64,000 nt of DNA, taken from positions 87,045-151,044 of the forward strand of contig JBBAPK010000001.1 in the NCBI GenBank assembly GCA_040400875.1. The letters are read 5' to 3'. Position 1 is the stretch's first letter. Each line of letters starts with the position of its first letter. The translations under genes were made by a program, and so were the position numbers. Of the stretch, positions 8,861 through 17,082 are shown piece by piece. A model generated the notes under the pieces. That model ran no database searches. It worked only from the letters and a program-made list of their open reading frames with translations, and was not told where the DNA came from. This DNA is from PBB1 sp040400875. Its GTDB lineage: Bacteria > Pseudomonadota > Gammaproteobacteria > Burkholderiales > Burkholderiaceae_C.

Positions 8861-10540
8861 TCAGCTCTGGGCGTCCTTGAGCTGCTGCCGGCGCTGGCCT
8901 TCGATGGTGCGCAAGCGCGAATCCATCACCGACAACTCGACGAAATCGTTCTGGCTGGGGTTGGGGCCGGCCAAGCGCCGGCCGGCTCGCAAGCGATCGA
9001 TGGCACCGGGAAGATCGCCCAGCGCGTAATGCGACTCGGCCTCAGCGCGCAGCGAACTCAGCGTGTGCCCCTGCTGCTTGAGCAAGCGGCTGAGCGCCAT
9101 CCAGGCCAGCGAGTCCAGCGGGAACTGCGCCACCCAGGTCTGCAGCTGATCGGTGCTCAGCCGCAGGGCCTGGGTGTCGCCCGGCAACGCCAGCGCGATC
9201 CGCGCAGACAACAGCAGCACCGGGCGCGAGGTGCTGGCCGCACTCGGCAACACCGGGCTGCCCGACTGCAGCAGCGGTGCCAGCGCCTCGCGCGCCTGAA
9301 CGGGCTGGCCGCGGTCGATCAGCGACTGCGTCTGCAACAAACGCACCGCCCGTTCGGCGCGCGCATCGGCAGCCACCGCCGTCGAGGCGGACTCCGTCAG
9401 GGCGTAGTTGCTCGGTGGCGCTCCAGAGCCACGGGCCAGCGACATCGCATTGCGCAGCGCCACATCCGCGACCTTCCAGTCGCGCAGCAGGCTCGACGCC
9501 AGCGCAGCCGAGTAGGCATCGGCGAAGTAATCGGCGCGCGTGGCGCTGGGTGACGAACCATCGGCCACCACGGTCTGCCAGTGACGCAACGCTTCCGGGC
9601 GCGTGTCCATCAGGACCCGGGCGCGCGCCAGCGACGAGGTGTGCTCGAGCGCCGAAGCGGGCTGGCTCACCGTCGCGCGCGGCGAGCCCACGCCACCGAC
9701 ACCCAGTCGCGCACGCGCTTCGCCAATGCGCTCGGTGGTCAGCGGGTGGGAGCGCAAATAGGGATAGCCGCCGTAGTCATTGAGCCGTGAGGCGTTTTGC
9801 AGCCGCTCGAACATCGCGGCCATCCCCGAGGGCTCGAAGCCGCCGGTGCTCATCATCGCCATGCCGATGCGGTCGGCCTCGCGCTCGAACTGGCGGGAGA
9901 AATTCAACTGGCCCTGGATGGCAGCGGCCTGACCGCCCATGATGATCGCGCTGCCGGCGTCGCCGCCGCCCGAGCGGCTGGCCGCGAGCAGGCCAAGGAT
10001 CATGGCCGCTGCAGCAATGATGCTCTGCCGCTTGCTGGTGGCAAAACCCTGCGCGATGTGGCGCTGGTTGACGTGCGTCATCTCGTGCGCCAGCACCGAC
10101 GCCAGCTCGTCACGCGTCTGGGTGATCGCCATCAAGCCCAGGTGAACACCCACAAAACCGCCGGGCAGGGCGAAGGCATTGACCGAACGGTCGCGAACCA
10201 GAAAAGGCTCGTAGGCAAAGCGGTCCTTCAGGTCGTCGTCGACGTCACCGAGCGCCTGCGCCGCAACGAACAGGGGCTGCCACAGCGACTGCACATATTC
10301 GAGCAGAACCGGGTCGTCCAGATAGTCGGGATCACGGCGGATCTCGCGCATGATCGCGTCGCCCAGTCGGCGCTCGGTGCCGGTGTTGAAGTCTTCCGAG
10401 GCGGTGTCGCCCAGCGCTGGCAGGTTGTTTTGCGCGAACACCTGCGTGGGCGACAGCGCACCGACGCTCAGCGCCGCGCTCATCAGCCAGACGAGCGCCC
10501 TGCGACAAACTGAGCTGAAGGTATCGTGGGCAATGGGCAT
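8861..10540 (-). CDS. M48 family periplasmic metalloprotease with TPR region (BepA/YfgC-like)
   Basis: A 559-residue periplasmic zinc metalloprotease of family M48, similar to BepA (YfgC), which degrades or chaperones misassembled outer-membrane proteins such as LptD. A signal peptide (about 1-36, ending QVFAQ) is followed by the protease domain with HEMTH at residues 152-156 and a downstream EREADRIG motif giving the third zinc ligand. The C-terminal half is helical and TPR-like. The start at 10540 was chosen because it opens the signal peptide; the open frame runs further upstream to 11068 but that part is antisense to moaC. It lies 47 bases upstream of the macroglobulin gene on the same strand, so the three envelope genes may be co-transcribed. 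Confidence 0.9.
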   Translation of the reverse strand: MPIAHDTFSSVCRRALVWLMSAALSVGALSPTQVFAQNNLPALGDTASEDFNTGTERRLGDAIMREIRRDPDYLDDPVLLEYVQSLWQPLFVAAQALGDVDDDLKDRFAYEPFLVRDRSVNAFALPGGFVGVHLGLMAITQTRDELASVLAHEMTHVNQRHIAQGFATSKRQSIIAAAAMILGLLAASRSGGGDAGSAIIMGGQAAAIQGQLNFSRQFEREADRIGMAMMSTGGFEPSGMAAMFERLQNASRLNDYGGYPYLRSHPLTTERIGEARARLGVGGVGSPRATVSQPASALEHTSSLARARVLMDTRPEALRHWQTVVADGSSPSATRADYFADAYSAALASSLLRDWKVADVALRNAMSLARGSGAPPSNYALTESASTAVAADARAERAVRLLQTQSLIDRGQPVQAREALAPLLQSGSPVLPSAASTSRPVLLLSARIALALPGDTQALRLSTDQLQTWVAQFPLDSLAWMALSRLLKQQGHTLSSLRAEAESHYALGDLPGAIDRLRAGRRLAGPNPSQNDFVELSVMDSRLRTIEGQRRQQLKDAQS

Positions 10541-10645
10541 CAAGCGATCTTTCGCAAAGGTAGCGAGGGGGTGTGACCCCCCAGCGGCGCCTGGGTTCAG
10601 TGGCGAAGTCCGAGGCCACCGCTTTTCCTCAGATACCGGCTGCCT

Positions 10646-11257
10646 ATGATGCCAGCCAACCCGATGCCAGCCGCGCCCCTCGGGGTCGCCCACGCCATGA
10701 CCGCACCTGATCACCGCGCCGAATTGCCCGCCACGCCAACCTCGGCCGCGCCATCGCCCTTGAGCCACTTTGACAGCGCCGGTCAGGCGCACATGGTCGA
10801 CGTGTCGGCCAAGGCCGAAACCCACCGCATCGCGCGCGCCAGCGGCGAGATCTGCATGCTCGGTGCCACGCTCGCGCTGATCGAAGCCGGCCACGCGGCC
10901 AAGGGCGACGTGCTGGGTGTGGCACGCATCGCCGCCATCCAGGCCGCCAAGCGCACCGCCGATCTGATCCCGCTGTGCCACCCGCTGCCCATCACCCGCG
11001 TGGCGGTCGACTTCGCCATCGACCGCGAGACCAGCCGCGTCATCTGTACCGCCCAGGTCGAAACCCACGGCCGCACCGGCGTCGAAATGGAAGCCCTCAC
11101 CGCTGTGCAGATCGGCCTGCTCACCATCTACGACATGCTCAAAGCCGCCGACCGCGGCATGGTCATGGGCAACGTGCGTGTGCTGGAAAAGCGCGGGGGC
11201 AAGTCGGGGGATTGGCCAGTCACTGGTCGGTCTGGGTTTCCGGCAACTGGCGCATGA
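10646..11257 (+). CDS. moaC: Cyclic pyranopterin monophosphate synthase MoaC, altered C-terminus
   Basis: MoaC catalyses the second step of molybdenum cofactor synthesis, forming cyclic pyranopterin monophosphate from the MoaA product. The 203-residue product has the family core: LSHFDSAGQAHMVDVSAKAE, the KRTADLIPLCHPLPI segment with its conserved histidine, and GVEMEALTAVQIGLLTIYDM. The first 30 or so residues are a variable extension; an internal ATG at 10697 is an alternative start. After GGKSGDW the tail is unusual (PVTGRSGFPATGA), because the last 40 bases overlap, in another frame, the remains of a higB toxin gene. The catalytic core is complete, so activity is plausible. Other Moco genes are not in the window. 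Confidence 0.93.
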   Translation: MMPANPMPAAPLGVAHAMTAPDHRAELPATPTSAAPSPLSHFDSAGQAHMVDVSAKAETHRIARASGEICMLGATLALIEAGHAAKGDVLGVARIAAIQAAKRTADLIPLCHPLPITRVAVDFAIDRETSRVICTAQVETHGRTGVEMEALTAVQIGLLTIYDMLKAADRGMVMGNVRVLEKRGGKSGDWPVTGRSGFPATGA

Positions 11258-11313
11258 CCTTCGCCTTCAAGGGCGAGGACGCCGAGCTGATTGATGACCG
11301 TGACGACCACTGA
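11218..11313 (+). pseudogene. higB: higB toxin remnant (C-terminal fragment only)
   Basis: Reading from 11218 to the TGA at 11311-11313 gives SHWSVWVSGNWRMTFAFKGE then DAELIDDRDDH. This matches the C-terminal end of RelE/HigB-type toxins, which typically read W-x-V-x-V-S-G-N-W-R-[ILM]-T-F-x-F-x-[DE]-G-D-A and finish in an acidic stretch ending DYH-like. Only about 31 codons remain, the 5' part is replaced by moaC, and there is no start codon giving a toxin. The stop lies 9 bases before the higA start, the spacing expected of a higBA pair. The fragment overlaps the final codons of moaC out of frame, marking a recombination junction near 11205-11220. Confidence 0.75.
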
Positions 11314-11322
11314 GGCCAAGCC

Positions 11323-11643
11323 ATGACACGCATGCACAACCCGCCGCACCCCGCAGCCATCCTGCGAGAAGACATCCTGCCGGGTCTGGGGCTGAGCGTC
11401 ACCGAGGCCGCGCAGCAGTTGGGCGTGAACCGCGTGACCCTGTCGCGCCTGCTGAACGAGAAGGCCGGCGTGTCGCCCGAAATGGCCCTGCGCATCGAGG
11501 CGTGGCTGGGCAAAGCCCGGGGCGGCGATGCACGCTTGTGGCTGGCGATGCAATCCGACTACGACCTGTGGCACGAGGAGCAGCGCGTCAAGGCGACCCC
11601 GCTGAACGTCAAGCCGGCGCCGGCAGAACTGGCGGGCGCCTGA
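11323..11643 (+). CDS. higA: HigA-family antitoxin, orphaned
   Basis: A 106-residue XRE-type helix-turn-helix protein of the HigA addiction-module antidote family. The N-terminus carries the family signature PPHPAAILREDILPGLGLSV, followed by the helix-turn-helix TEAAQQLGVNRVTLSRLLNE and the family motif SPEMALRIEAWLG...WLAMQSDYDLW. In a complete pair HigA neutralises the HigB ribosome-dependent mRNA endonuclease and represses the operon. Here the toxin gene is reduced to its last codons just upstream, so this antitoxin has no local partner. It may persist as a repressor, protect against related toxins, or be decaying. There is no separate promoter that I can identify, so it is probably transcribed from the moaC promoter. 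Confidence 0.93.
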   Translation: MTRMHNPPHPAAILREDILPGLGLSVTEAAQQLGVNRVTLSRLLNEKAGVSPEMALRIEAWLGKARGGDARLWLAMQSDYDLWHEEQRVKATPLNVKPAPAELAGA

Positions 11644-11645
11644 GT

Positions 11646-12434
11646 TTGTTGCCCGGCGGGCCGCAGGGTCGCACACCCCACGCCGTCTCCCTATTACGCA
11701 CCGCCCGGCTGGCGCGCAGCGCCAAGCCCTTCATGGCCCGGGGTGGCTTCAAGCACGAGCGGTGCGCGGGATGCCGGCTGTTGCCCAGCCACTGCATGTG
11801 TGCCTTGCGACCTTCGGTGCCCACGCGCGCCGGGGTGTGTTTGCTGATGGCCGACATCGAGACGTTCAAGCCCAGCAACACGGGCTGGCTGATTGCCGAT
11901 GTGGTGGCCGACACCTTTGCCTTTGGCTGGGCGCGCACCGAAACAGACCCTGCGCTGCTGGCCCTGCTGGGTGACCCGCAGTGGCAGCCGTATGTGGTGT
12001 TTCCGCAGGACTACGCGCCGCCCGAGCGGGTGGTGCACGCCGTGGCGCCGCCCGACGCCGGCCAAGGCGCGACGGCCAAGCGACCGCTGTTCATCCTGCT
12101 CGACGGCACCTGGTCTGAAGCGCGCAAGATGTTTCGCAAGAGCCCCTGGCTGGACCACCTGCCGGTGCTCAGTCTGAACCCGGACCAGATCTCGCAATAC
12201 CAGCTGCGCCGCTCGCGCCGCAACGACCACTTCTGCACCAGCGAGGTCGCGGCCTTGTGCATGAGCCTGGCCGGCGAGCGCCTGGCCGAGCAAACGCTTG
12301 AGGCCTATCTGGACGTGTTCACCCACCACTACCTGCAAGCCAAGAACCAGCTGCCCGTCGCGTGGGATGACGCAGCGCACCAGCGGTTGCGGGAGTTGGC
12401 GGGTGTGGCGCGGCGAGCTGCGATTCAGGCTTGA
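11646..12434 (+). CDS. DTW-domain tRNA-uridine aminocarboxypropyltransferase (TapT-like)
   Basis: A DTW-domain protein, the family of TapT (YfiP), which transfers the 3-amino-3-carboxypropyl group of SAM to uridine 47 of tRNA to make acp3U. The signature DGTWxxA is present as LDGTWSEARKMF, and a cysteine cluster CAGCRLLPSHCMC near the N-terminus resembles the zinc-binding site of the family. The PSNTGWLIADVV segment matches the SAM-binding region. The start is uncertain: the conserved-looking residues LLRTARLARSAKPF lie upstream of the first ATG at 11733, and the only earlier codons that could initiate are TTGs at 11646 and 11649, directly after the higA stop. I chose 11646, which gives 262 residues; 11733 gives 233. 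Confidence 0.85.
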   Translation: MLPGGPQGRTPHAVSLLRTARLARSAKPFMARGGFKHERCAGCRLLPSHCMCALRPSVPTRAGVCLLMADIETFKPSNTGWLIADVVADTFAFGWARTETDPALLALLGDPQWQPYVVFPQDYAPPERVVHAVAPPDAGQGATAKRPLFILLDGTWSEARKMFRKSPWLDHLPVLSLNPDQISQYQLRRSRRNDHFCTSEVAALCMSLAGERLAEQTLEAYLDVFTHHYLQAKNQLPVAWDDAAHQRLRELAGVARRAAIQA

Positions 12435-12657
12435 TCCGCTTTGGCCTGCGTCGGGCCTGTAACAAACCTGTTTCTGCCGGTAACTTTTGGCAGCCCCGCG
12501 GCCCATGCCATTCGCTGGTGAGCCCGCCGTGAGGCGCGCAACACGCCGTTACAAAAGCCTGCCGACATGTCATGGAACGGCCAGCCGCTGACTCCTAGAC
12601 TGCCCGCCGGAGGGCCGACAACCGGCCTCGCGGCAGTAACGTTTTTCAGGGATCAAC

Positions 12658-14073
12658 ATGAATTTCAAACTCAAAACCTGGGCCAGTGGCCCGTTCGCCG
12701 CGCTCGCGGTCGCCTTGTCGGTTGTGGCCTGCGGCGGCGGTGGTGGTGGCAGTAGCAGCGGCAGCAGTTCGTCGGCAACGGTGACGCCAACGAGCTCCGT
12801 GTACAACGGCTCCATCAGCGGCTTCGGCTCGGTGATCGTCAACCGAGTGCGCTTTAGCACCGTGGGTGCGACCACGGTGGATGACGACGGCGCCGAAGTT
12901 CGCCTTGACGACCTGCGCATCGGGATGCGGGTGACGGTTAGCGGCACTGCCGACGACTCCACGGGCAGGGGCACCGCCACGCAGTTGTTGTTGTAGCACG
13001 GCACCACGGGCGCGATCACATCCATCGACAAAGCGGCCGATACGCTGGTGCTGCTCGGCCAAACCGTCACGACCAACGCCTCCACGAGCTATGAAGGCGT
13101 GACCGCTTTCGACTTGCTGGAGTTGGGAGTCGTCATCGAGGTCTACGGCGTGCTGCAAAGCGACAACACAGTGCTGGCCACGCTGATCGAGAAGAAGAGC
13201 GCGCCGACCGGCATTCGCCTGGTTGGGCGCATGAGCGCACTCAATACGACCGCCAAGACCTTCGTGGTCGGCGGCCTCACCGTGAACTACGCGACGGCCA
13301 CCACAGTCACCGGGACCTTGGGCAATGGCAAGCGGGTGAAGATCAAAGCCGCTTCCGACGTCTTGGTCGGTAGCGTGCTGACGGCGTCTTCGGTCAAGGT
13401 CAACTCGGGCGCCGCTTATGGCGAAACCGTGGCCGCCAACACTTACCTGAAGCTCGAGGGTGTTGTCGAGACGCTGCCGGACAGCAATGGCCTTTTGACG
13501 GTGTCGGGCACGCCGGTGAATGTGTCCTCGGCAACAGGCAAATCCATCATCACCACCGTGGGTCAGTTGATTGAGGTCAAGGGCACCTGGGACGGCAGCG
13601 TCCTGCAGGCCACCAAGGTCGAAGCGGAAGATGAGGGTCCTGATCGCAATGAGCTGTACGGCGCCATCAACACAGCACCACAGCTGGTCGGCACCGACAC
13701 CCTCTTTGAGGTTCACGGTGTGCCAGTGAGCGTGCCTGCGGCTGTTGTTGGCAGCCGTACGTTCGCTCTGGGTAACTACGTCGAAATCAAGGGCTACGTG
13801 GTGGGCGACGTGCTCGTCGCGACCAAGGTCGAACTCAAGACCGGCAACGATGCGGTCGGCCGCGAGTTCGAGGACTACGGCGTGATCTCGGATTTCTCGT
13901 CAGCCTCCAGCTTCAAGGTCGACGGCGTGCCCGTGGATGCATCCTCGGCACGATTCGAAGACGGCACAGCGTCCAATCTGGTCAATGGCGCCTACGTCGA
14001 GATCAAGGGGACGCAAAACGCCAGCGGTGTTTTCGTGGCCACCAAGGTCGAGTTCAAGTCAGCCCCGGGCTGA
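12658..14073 (+). pseudogene. DUF5666 lipoprotein gene interrupted by an in-frame TAG
   Basis: Two open stretches, 12658-12996 and 12997-14073, lie in the same frame and read as one DUF5666-type protein split by a TAG at codon 113 (12994-12996). The first part has a lipoprotein signal peptide with lipobox VVAC, then a Gly/Ser linker and the first repeat (GSISGFGSVIVN). The second continues directly with GAITSIDKAADTLVLLGQTV and further repeats (GRMSALNTTAKTFVVGG, LEGVVETLPDSNGLLTVSGT, LYGAINTAPQLVGTDTLFEV, DYGVISDFSSASSFKVDGVP). Each is a small beta unit with a VEIKG-like strand. DUF5666 proteins are surface lipoproteins of unknown function. A single base change, amber readthrough or a sequencing error could all explain it. 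An ATG-free restart makes expression of the second half unlikely, and half a lipoprotein would be secreted alone. Confidence 0.85.
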
Positions 14074-14128
14074 CACAACGCAGATCGCTCCATCACCGGC
14101 CCACGCGCAGCCGGTGACTGCGGCCAAG

Positions 14129-14155
14129 GCCCCTGGCAATCCCAGGGGCTTTTTT
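14129..14155 (+). terminator. Rho-independent terminator after the DUF5666 gene
   Basis: An 8-bp perfect stem GCCCCTGG/CCAGGGGC with loop CAATC is followed directly by six Ts. It lies 56 bases past the DUF5666 stop and before the end of the convergent oligosaccharyltransferase gene. Confidence 0.88.
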
Positions 14156-14221
14156 CATCTCGAACCAATCGCAGCGAGCGGGCTCAGGAGCTTTCGACCG
14201 AGCAGCGCACGCGCTTGCCGC

Positions 14222-16042
14222 TCACCTGAAATCCTCGAACCCGAACACCCGACTGGGCGACGTGCATTGGAATGGGGGCGGCTCGGGTGCCGCCGCAGGC
14301 TCGCCGTTGGTGTCGTCGGCAGCTTCAGCGTCGCACGGCTCGAAGAACGACGCGGCACCGGGGTTGTGGAATTCGCGCAGGCGCTCGGCGATGTGGCGGG
14401 CGCGCTCGACATCACCGGCCTCAGCCAGCGCACGCGACCAGGCAATCATCAAGCGGGTGTCGAGCAGAAAATGCCGGGCATGCTGCACGCCTTGCAGCAC
14501 CTCTGCGGGTGTGGCGCCGGTGGTGGCAGCGGCGTAGTCGGCATGGTGTGCAGAAAACCACCGTCGCTGGCCGGCGGCGATGCGCTCGGGCAGCGGCGCG
14601 GCCTTGGCCTCGGGCTCAAAGATGGACACCAGCGGCAGGTAGTCGATCACCGCAGCGACACCACCCACCGCCAGCAACGATGACGCCCACAGCAGCACCG
14701 CCGCGCCTGAGCGGCGCACAGGCGCTGCAGCGCGCGGCTCGCCCGCCAGACACAGTCCCCATGCAAACGCCGCGGGCAGCAAGAAGTAGGCGTACCACAG
14801 CGGGTACTCGAGCAGGCTGTGCAAGCCGACCAGCAGCACCATCACCCAGGCCGATCGCAGCACGGTGGCGCGATCGTCATCGCCCGTCGCGCCGGTTCGC
14901 GTGGCGCACCAGCCGCGCCACAGCGACCACACCAGCAAGCCCAGCACGCCCAGACCCAGCGGTATGCCCAGCTCCACCACCAGATGCAGCGGCAGGTTGT
15001 GGGTGTGGTCGAAGAACGCGACCGGCCGGTGCGGAAACGGCGTGAGCGACCAGGCCAGGTTGAACTCGCCCCAACCCACGCCCGCCCAAGGGTGCTGGGC
15101 GATCAGTGCCAGCGTGTTGGACCAGATGCCAAAGCGCGAGCTGGAGATGTCGGCCTCGGTGCGCAGCCGCTCGGCACCACCGAACACATGGCCCGTGGCC
15201 TCGGCCCAGGTGCTCAGTCCCAGCCAGCAGACGGCGTACAGCAGCGGCGTGGCCAGCAGCAACGCGCGCGCGCGGCGCGACAGCCGGCTATCGAGCGCGC
15301 CCCAGACCGCGAGCACCAGCACACCCACCATGCCGGTGCGCGAGGCGCTGAGCACCAGGCCGAAGATGAGCAGCGCCACACCCAGCCACGCCAGCAGCCA
15401 GCGCCAGCCTTGCGGGCTGTGGCCCGGTGCGGCAGGGGCGGATTGCGCCAGCCACACCGCCGACACCAGCGACCACAGCAGCAAGCTGCTCAGGTGATTG
15501 GGCTGGCGCAGGTTGCCCGATGCGCGGCCTTCGAACGAGGTGATGGCCACCCACTGGCCGTCGGCCCACTCGGGTGCCAGCACCTGCACCGCACCCACGA
15601 CGGTGCTCAACAGGCCCGCGAACAACAGAGCAAGACACAGCGCGCGAAAAGCCGATGCGGCATGGCCGTCGTGGCTGACGCTGGCGCCCAGCATCACCAT
15701 CAGGCCGGCGGCGGCCATGAACGCGATGTTGGACAGCGCGAGCGATGACGGCAGCCCATTCCAGGCCCATGAGCCCAGGCTGGCGGCCACCAGCACGCCT
15801 AGCGCAGCCAGCAAGCTCGCCAGACCGCCACTCCTGTGCGACAGCCCCATCGCCAGGCCCGTGCCATCCGGGCGATGCAACCCGCAAGCCAGCGCCACAC
15901 CGAACAGCCCCCAGCCGCTCAACGCTGCCGCCTGATTGAGGAATGTCGCCGATGGCGACAGGCTGACGGCCAGCAAGGTGGCAGGCACCACGGCCAGACA
16001 CGCCGCCAGCCAGAGCAGCCCTTGGGCCGGAGTGAATCGCAT
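14222..16042 (-). CDS. O-antigen ligase/PglL-type oligosaccharyltransferase, probable pilin glycosylase
   Basis: A 606-residue polytopic inner-membrane protein of the Wzy/WaaL/PglL superfamily. About a dozen hydrophobic segments surround a large periplasmic loop with the Wzy_C-like core: WAGVGWGEFNLAW followed by FDHTHNLPLHLVVELGIPLG, whose histidine-containing HTHN is typical of PglL-type enzymes that transfer lipid-linked glycans to Ser/Thr of pilins. The C-terminal soluble part (from about residue 450) resembles the Wzy_C_2/PglL C-terminal region. The start at 16042 opens the first TM segment; an upstream in-frame start at 16135 would overlap the accessory gene. Location downstream of the TfpZ-like protein and pilA supports a pilin glycosylation role; an O-antigen polymerase role is the alternative. 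Confidence 0.85.
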   Translation of the reverse strand: MRFTPAQGLLWLAACLAVVPATLLAVSLSPSATFLNQAAALSGWGLFGVALACGLHRPDGTGLAMGLSHRSGGLASLLAALGVLVAASLGSWAWNGLPSSLALSNIAFMAAAGLMVMLGASVSHDGHAASAFRALCLALLFAGLLSTVVGAVQVLAPEWADGQWVAITSFEGRASGNLRQPNHLSSLLLWSLVSAVWLAQSAPAAPGHSPQGWRWLLAWLGVALLIFGLVLSASRTGMVGVLVLAVWGALDSRLSRRARALLLATPLLYAVCWLGLSTWAEATGHVFGGAERLRTEADISSSRFGIWSNTLALIAQHPWAGVGWGEFNLAWSLTPFPHRPVAFFDHTHNLPLHLVVELGIPLGLGVLGLLVWSLWRGWCATRTGATGDDDRATVLRSAWVMVLLVGLHSLLEYPLWYAYFLLPAAFAWGLCLAGEPRAAAPVRRSGAAVLLWASSLLAVGGVAAVIDYLPLVSIFEPEAKAAPLPERIAAGQRRWFSAHHADYAAATTGATPAEVLQGVQHARHFLLDTRLMIAWSRALAEAGDVERARHIAERLREFHNPGAASFFEPCDAEAADDTNGEPAAAPEPPPFQCTSPSRVFGFEDFR

Positions 16043-16068
16043 GGGGTGAAGTTTAGTGAGCGCCCCGG

Positions 16069-16839
16069 TCAAAAGAACCCATCCACCGGCAAGTGCCCAA
16101 CGACTTGCGCGCCCGGCGCCAGCACACTCACCCAACTGCTTTGCCGCGACATCAGCGGCAAGAAGCGCAACGCCTCGGGCGACTGACCGGCCCTTTCGGC
16201 CATGGCCGCCATCTGCGGCTGGAGTTGCGGGTGCTTCGCGAGCAAGTCCGACACCGGACGGGATTTTTGCCAGGCTTTGTCGGCGTAGCTCGCGTAATCG
16301 CGCCAGTACCCGGGCAATGCGGCCAGCGGGATGCCCGACAGCCCCAGCTCAATGGTGCGCAACTGTTCATCGGGATCGGTGGGCTTGACCACGGCCATCA
16401 GATGCGGGCCCGACCATGACAGCGTGCGCAGGCTGGCGGGCGCCTCGGCCAGCGTCGAGTCGTCGATCTCGTTGGCTGTGACCAGTCGCAGCAGGTCCAC
16501 TTCGAACACCAGCGCCACCGGCCGCGCGGCGGCCACCGAATGCAAACCATAGCCCAGCGCGGCCAGTTGCAGCAGCGCAATGACGCTCAGGTCACGGATC
16601 AGTTTGGCGCGCGGCTTGGTGGGCTTGGCGATGACCAGCGTGAGCGCCGGGCCGACCACGATGTCGATGCCCACCAGCATCAAAAAGACAGGCCCCACCT
16701 GAGTGAGGGCCGCAAAGGGCGATGGGTACCAGACCATGAACACCAGCAGCGCGGCCAGGCTGGCCATCAGCACGCTCGCGCCGAGGTGCAGCACGGCCGC
16801 ACGCACTCGCGGCCAGGCCAAAGCTTGCATCAATTTCAT
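16069..16839 (-). CDS. TfpX/TfpZ-family type IV pilin accessory protein
   Basis: A 256-residue protein with three or so N-terminal TM segments (about 15-38, 44-68, 86-105) and a periplasmic-facing C-terminal domain, matching the TfpX/TfpZ family. In Pseudomonas these proteins are encoded next to their cognate pilA and modulate pilin stability, retraction and surface levels. Motifs include VGIDIVVGPALTLVIAKPTK and a charged loop RAKLIRDLSVIALLQLAALG, both typical of the family. It lies between pilA and the oligosaccharyltransferase on the same strand, 26 bases from the latter, so the two may form an operon. A terminator-like hairpin separates it from pilA, so it probably depends on readthrough or its own promoter. 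Confidence 0.85.
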   Translation of the reverse strand: MKLMQALAWPRVRAAVLHLGASVLMASLAALLVFMVWYPSPFAALTQVGPVFLMLVGIDIVVGPALTLVIAKPTKPRAKLIRDLSVIALLQLAALGYGLHSVAAARPVALVFEVDLLRLVTANEIDDSTLAEAPASLRTLSWSGPHLMAVVKPTDPDEQLRTIELGLSGIPLAALPGYWRDYASYADKAWQKSRPVSDLLAKHPQLQPQMAAMAERAGQSPEALRFLPLMSRQSSWVSVLAPGAQVVGHLPVDGFF

Positions 16840-16882
16840 CGCTTTAGCTTCGGGTGTGCAACACAGTCAAGTCCCAAAGCAA

Positions 16883-16905
16883 AAAGACCGCTAGGGGCGG
16901 TCTTT
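16883..16905 (-). terminator. Rho-independent terminator downstream of pilA
   Basis: On the minus strand the hairpin AAAGACCGCC...GCGGTCTTT is followed by a T-run (the AAAAA at 16881-16885 on the plus strand). It lies between the pilA stop and the TfpZ-like gene. It would give the pilin its own abundant short transcript and let only some transcription continue into the accessory and glycosylation genes. Confidence 0.8.
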
Positions 16906-16922
16906 TGTTCGAGCCACTGACA

Positions 16923-16977
16923 GCGCATCAACCCTTGCAAGAACCTGGCAGAAACTTGGTAGCGATCGAGGTCAAGG
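16923..16977 (-). repeat. 55-bp copy of the pilA 3' end, left of the assembly gap
   Basis: These 55 bases are identical to 17078-17132. Both copies encode the last codons of pilA (FLPGSCKG) and its stop. They sit immediately either side of the N run. Either two contigs ending on the same k-mer were scaffolded without merging, or there are two pilA-like genes and the middle is missing. Confidence 0.95.
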
Positions 16978-17077
16978 NNNNNNNNNNNNNNNNNNNNNNN
17001 NNNNNNNNNNNNNNNNNNNNNNNNNNNNNNNNNNNNNNNNNNNNNNNNNNNNNNNNNNNNNNNNNNNNNNNNNNNNN
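16978..17077. other. Assembly gap (100 Ns)
   Basis: A run of exactly 100 undetermined bases, the usual placeholder for a gap of unknown length. It is flanked by identical 55-bp sequences, so the real distance may be negative (an overlap, giving one pilA) or hundreds of bases (a second pilin gene). Confidence 0.99.
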
Positions 17078-17082
17078 GCGCA

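Noticed and set aside
5010..9029. Long plus-strand open frames opposite the macroglobulin gene
   Set aside because: They are shadows produced by high GC with no protein-like motifs, antisense to a 2004-residue family protein.
10541..11068. Upstream extension of the M48/TPR protease frame
   Set aside because: It is antisense to moaC, and the signal peptide starts at 10540.
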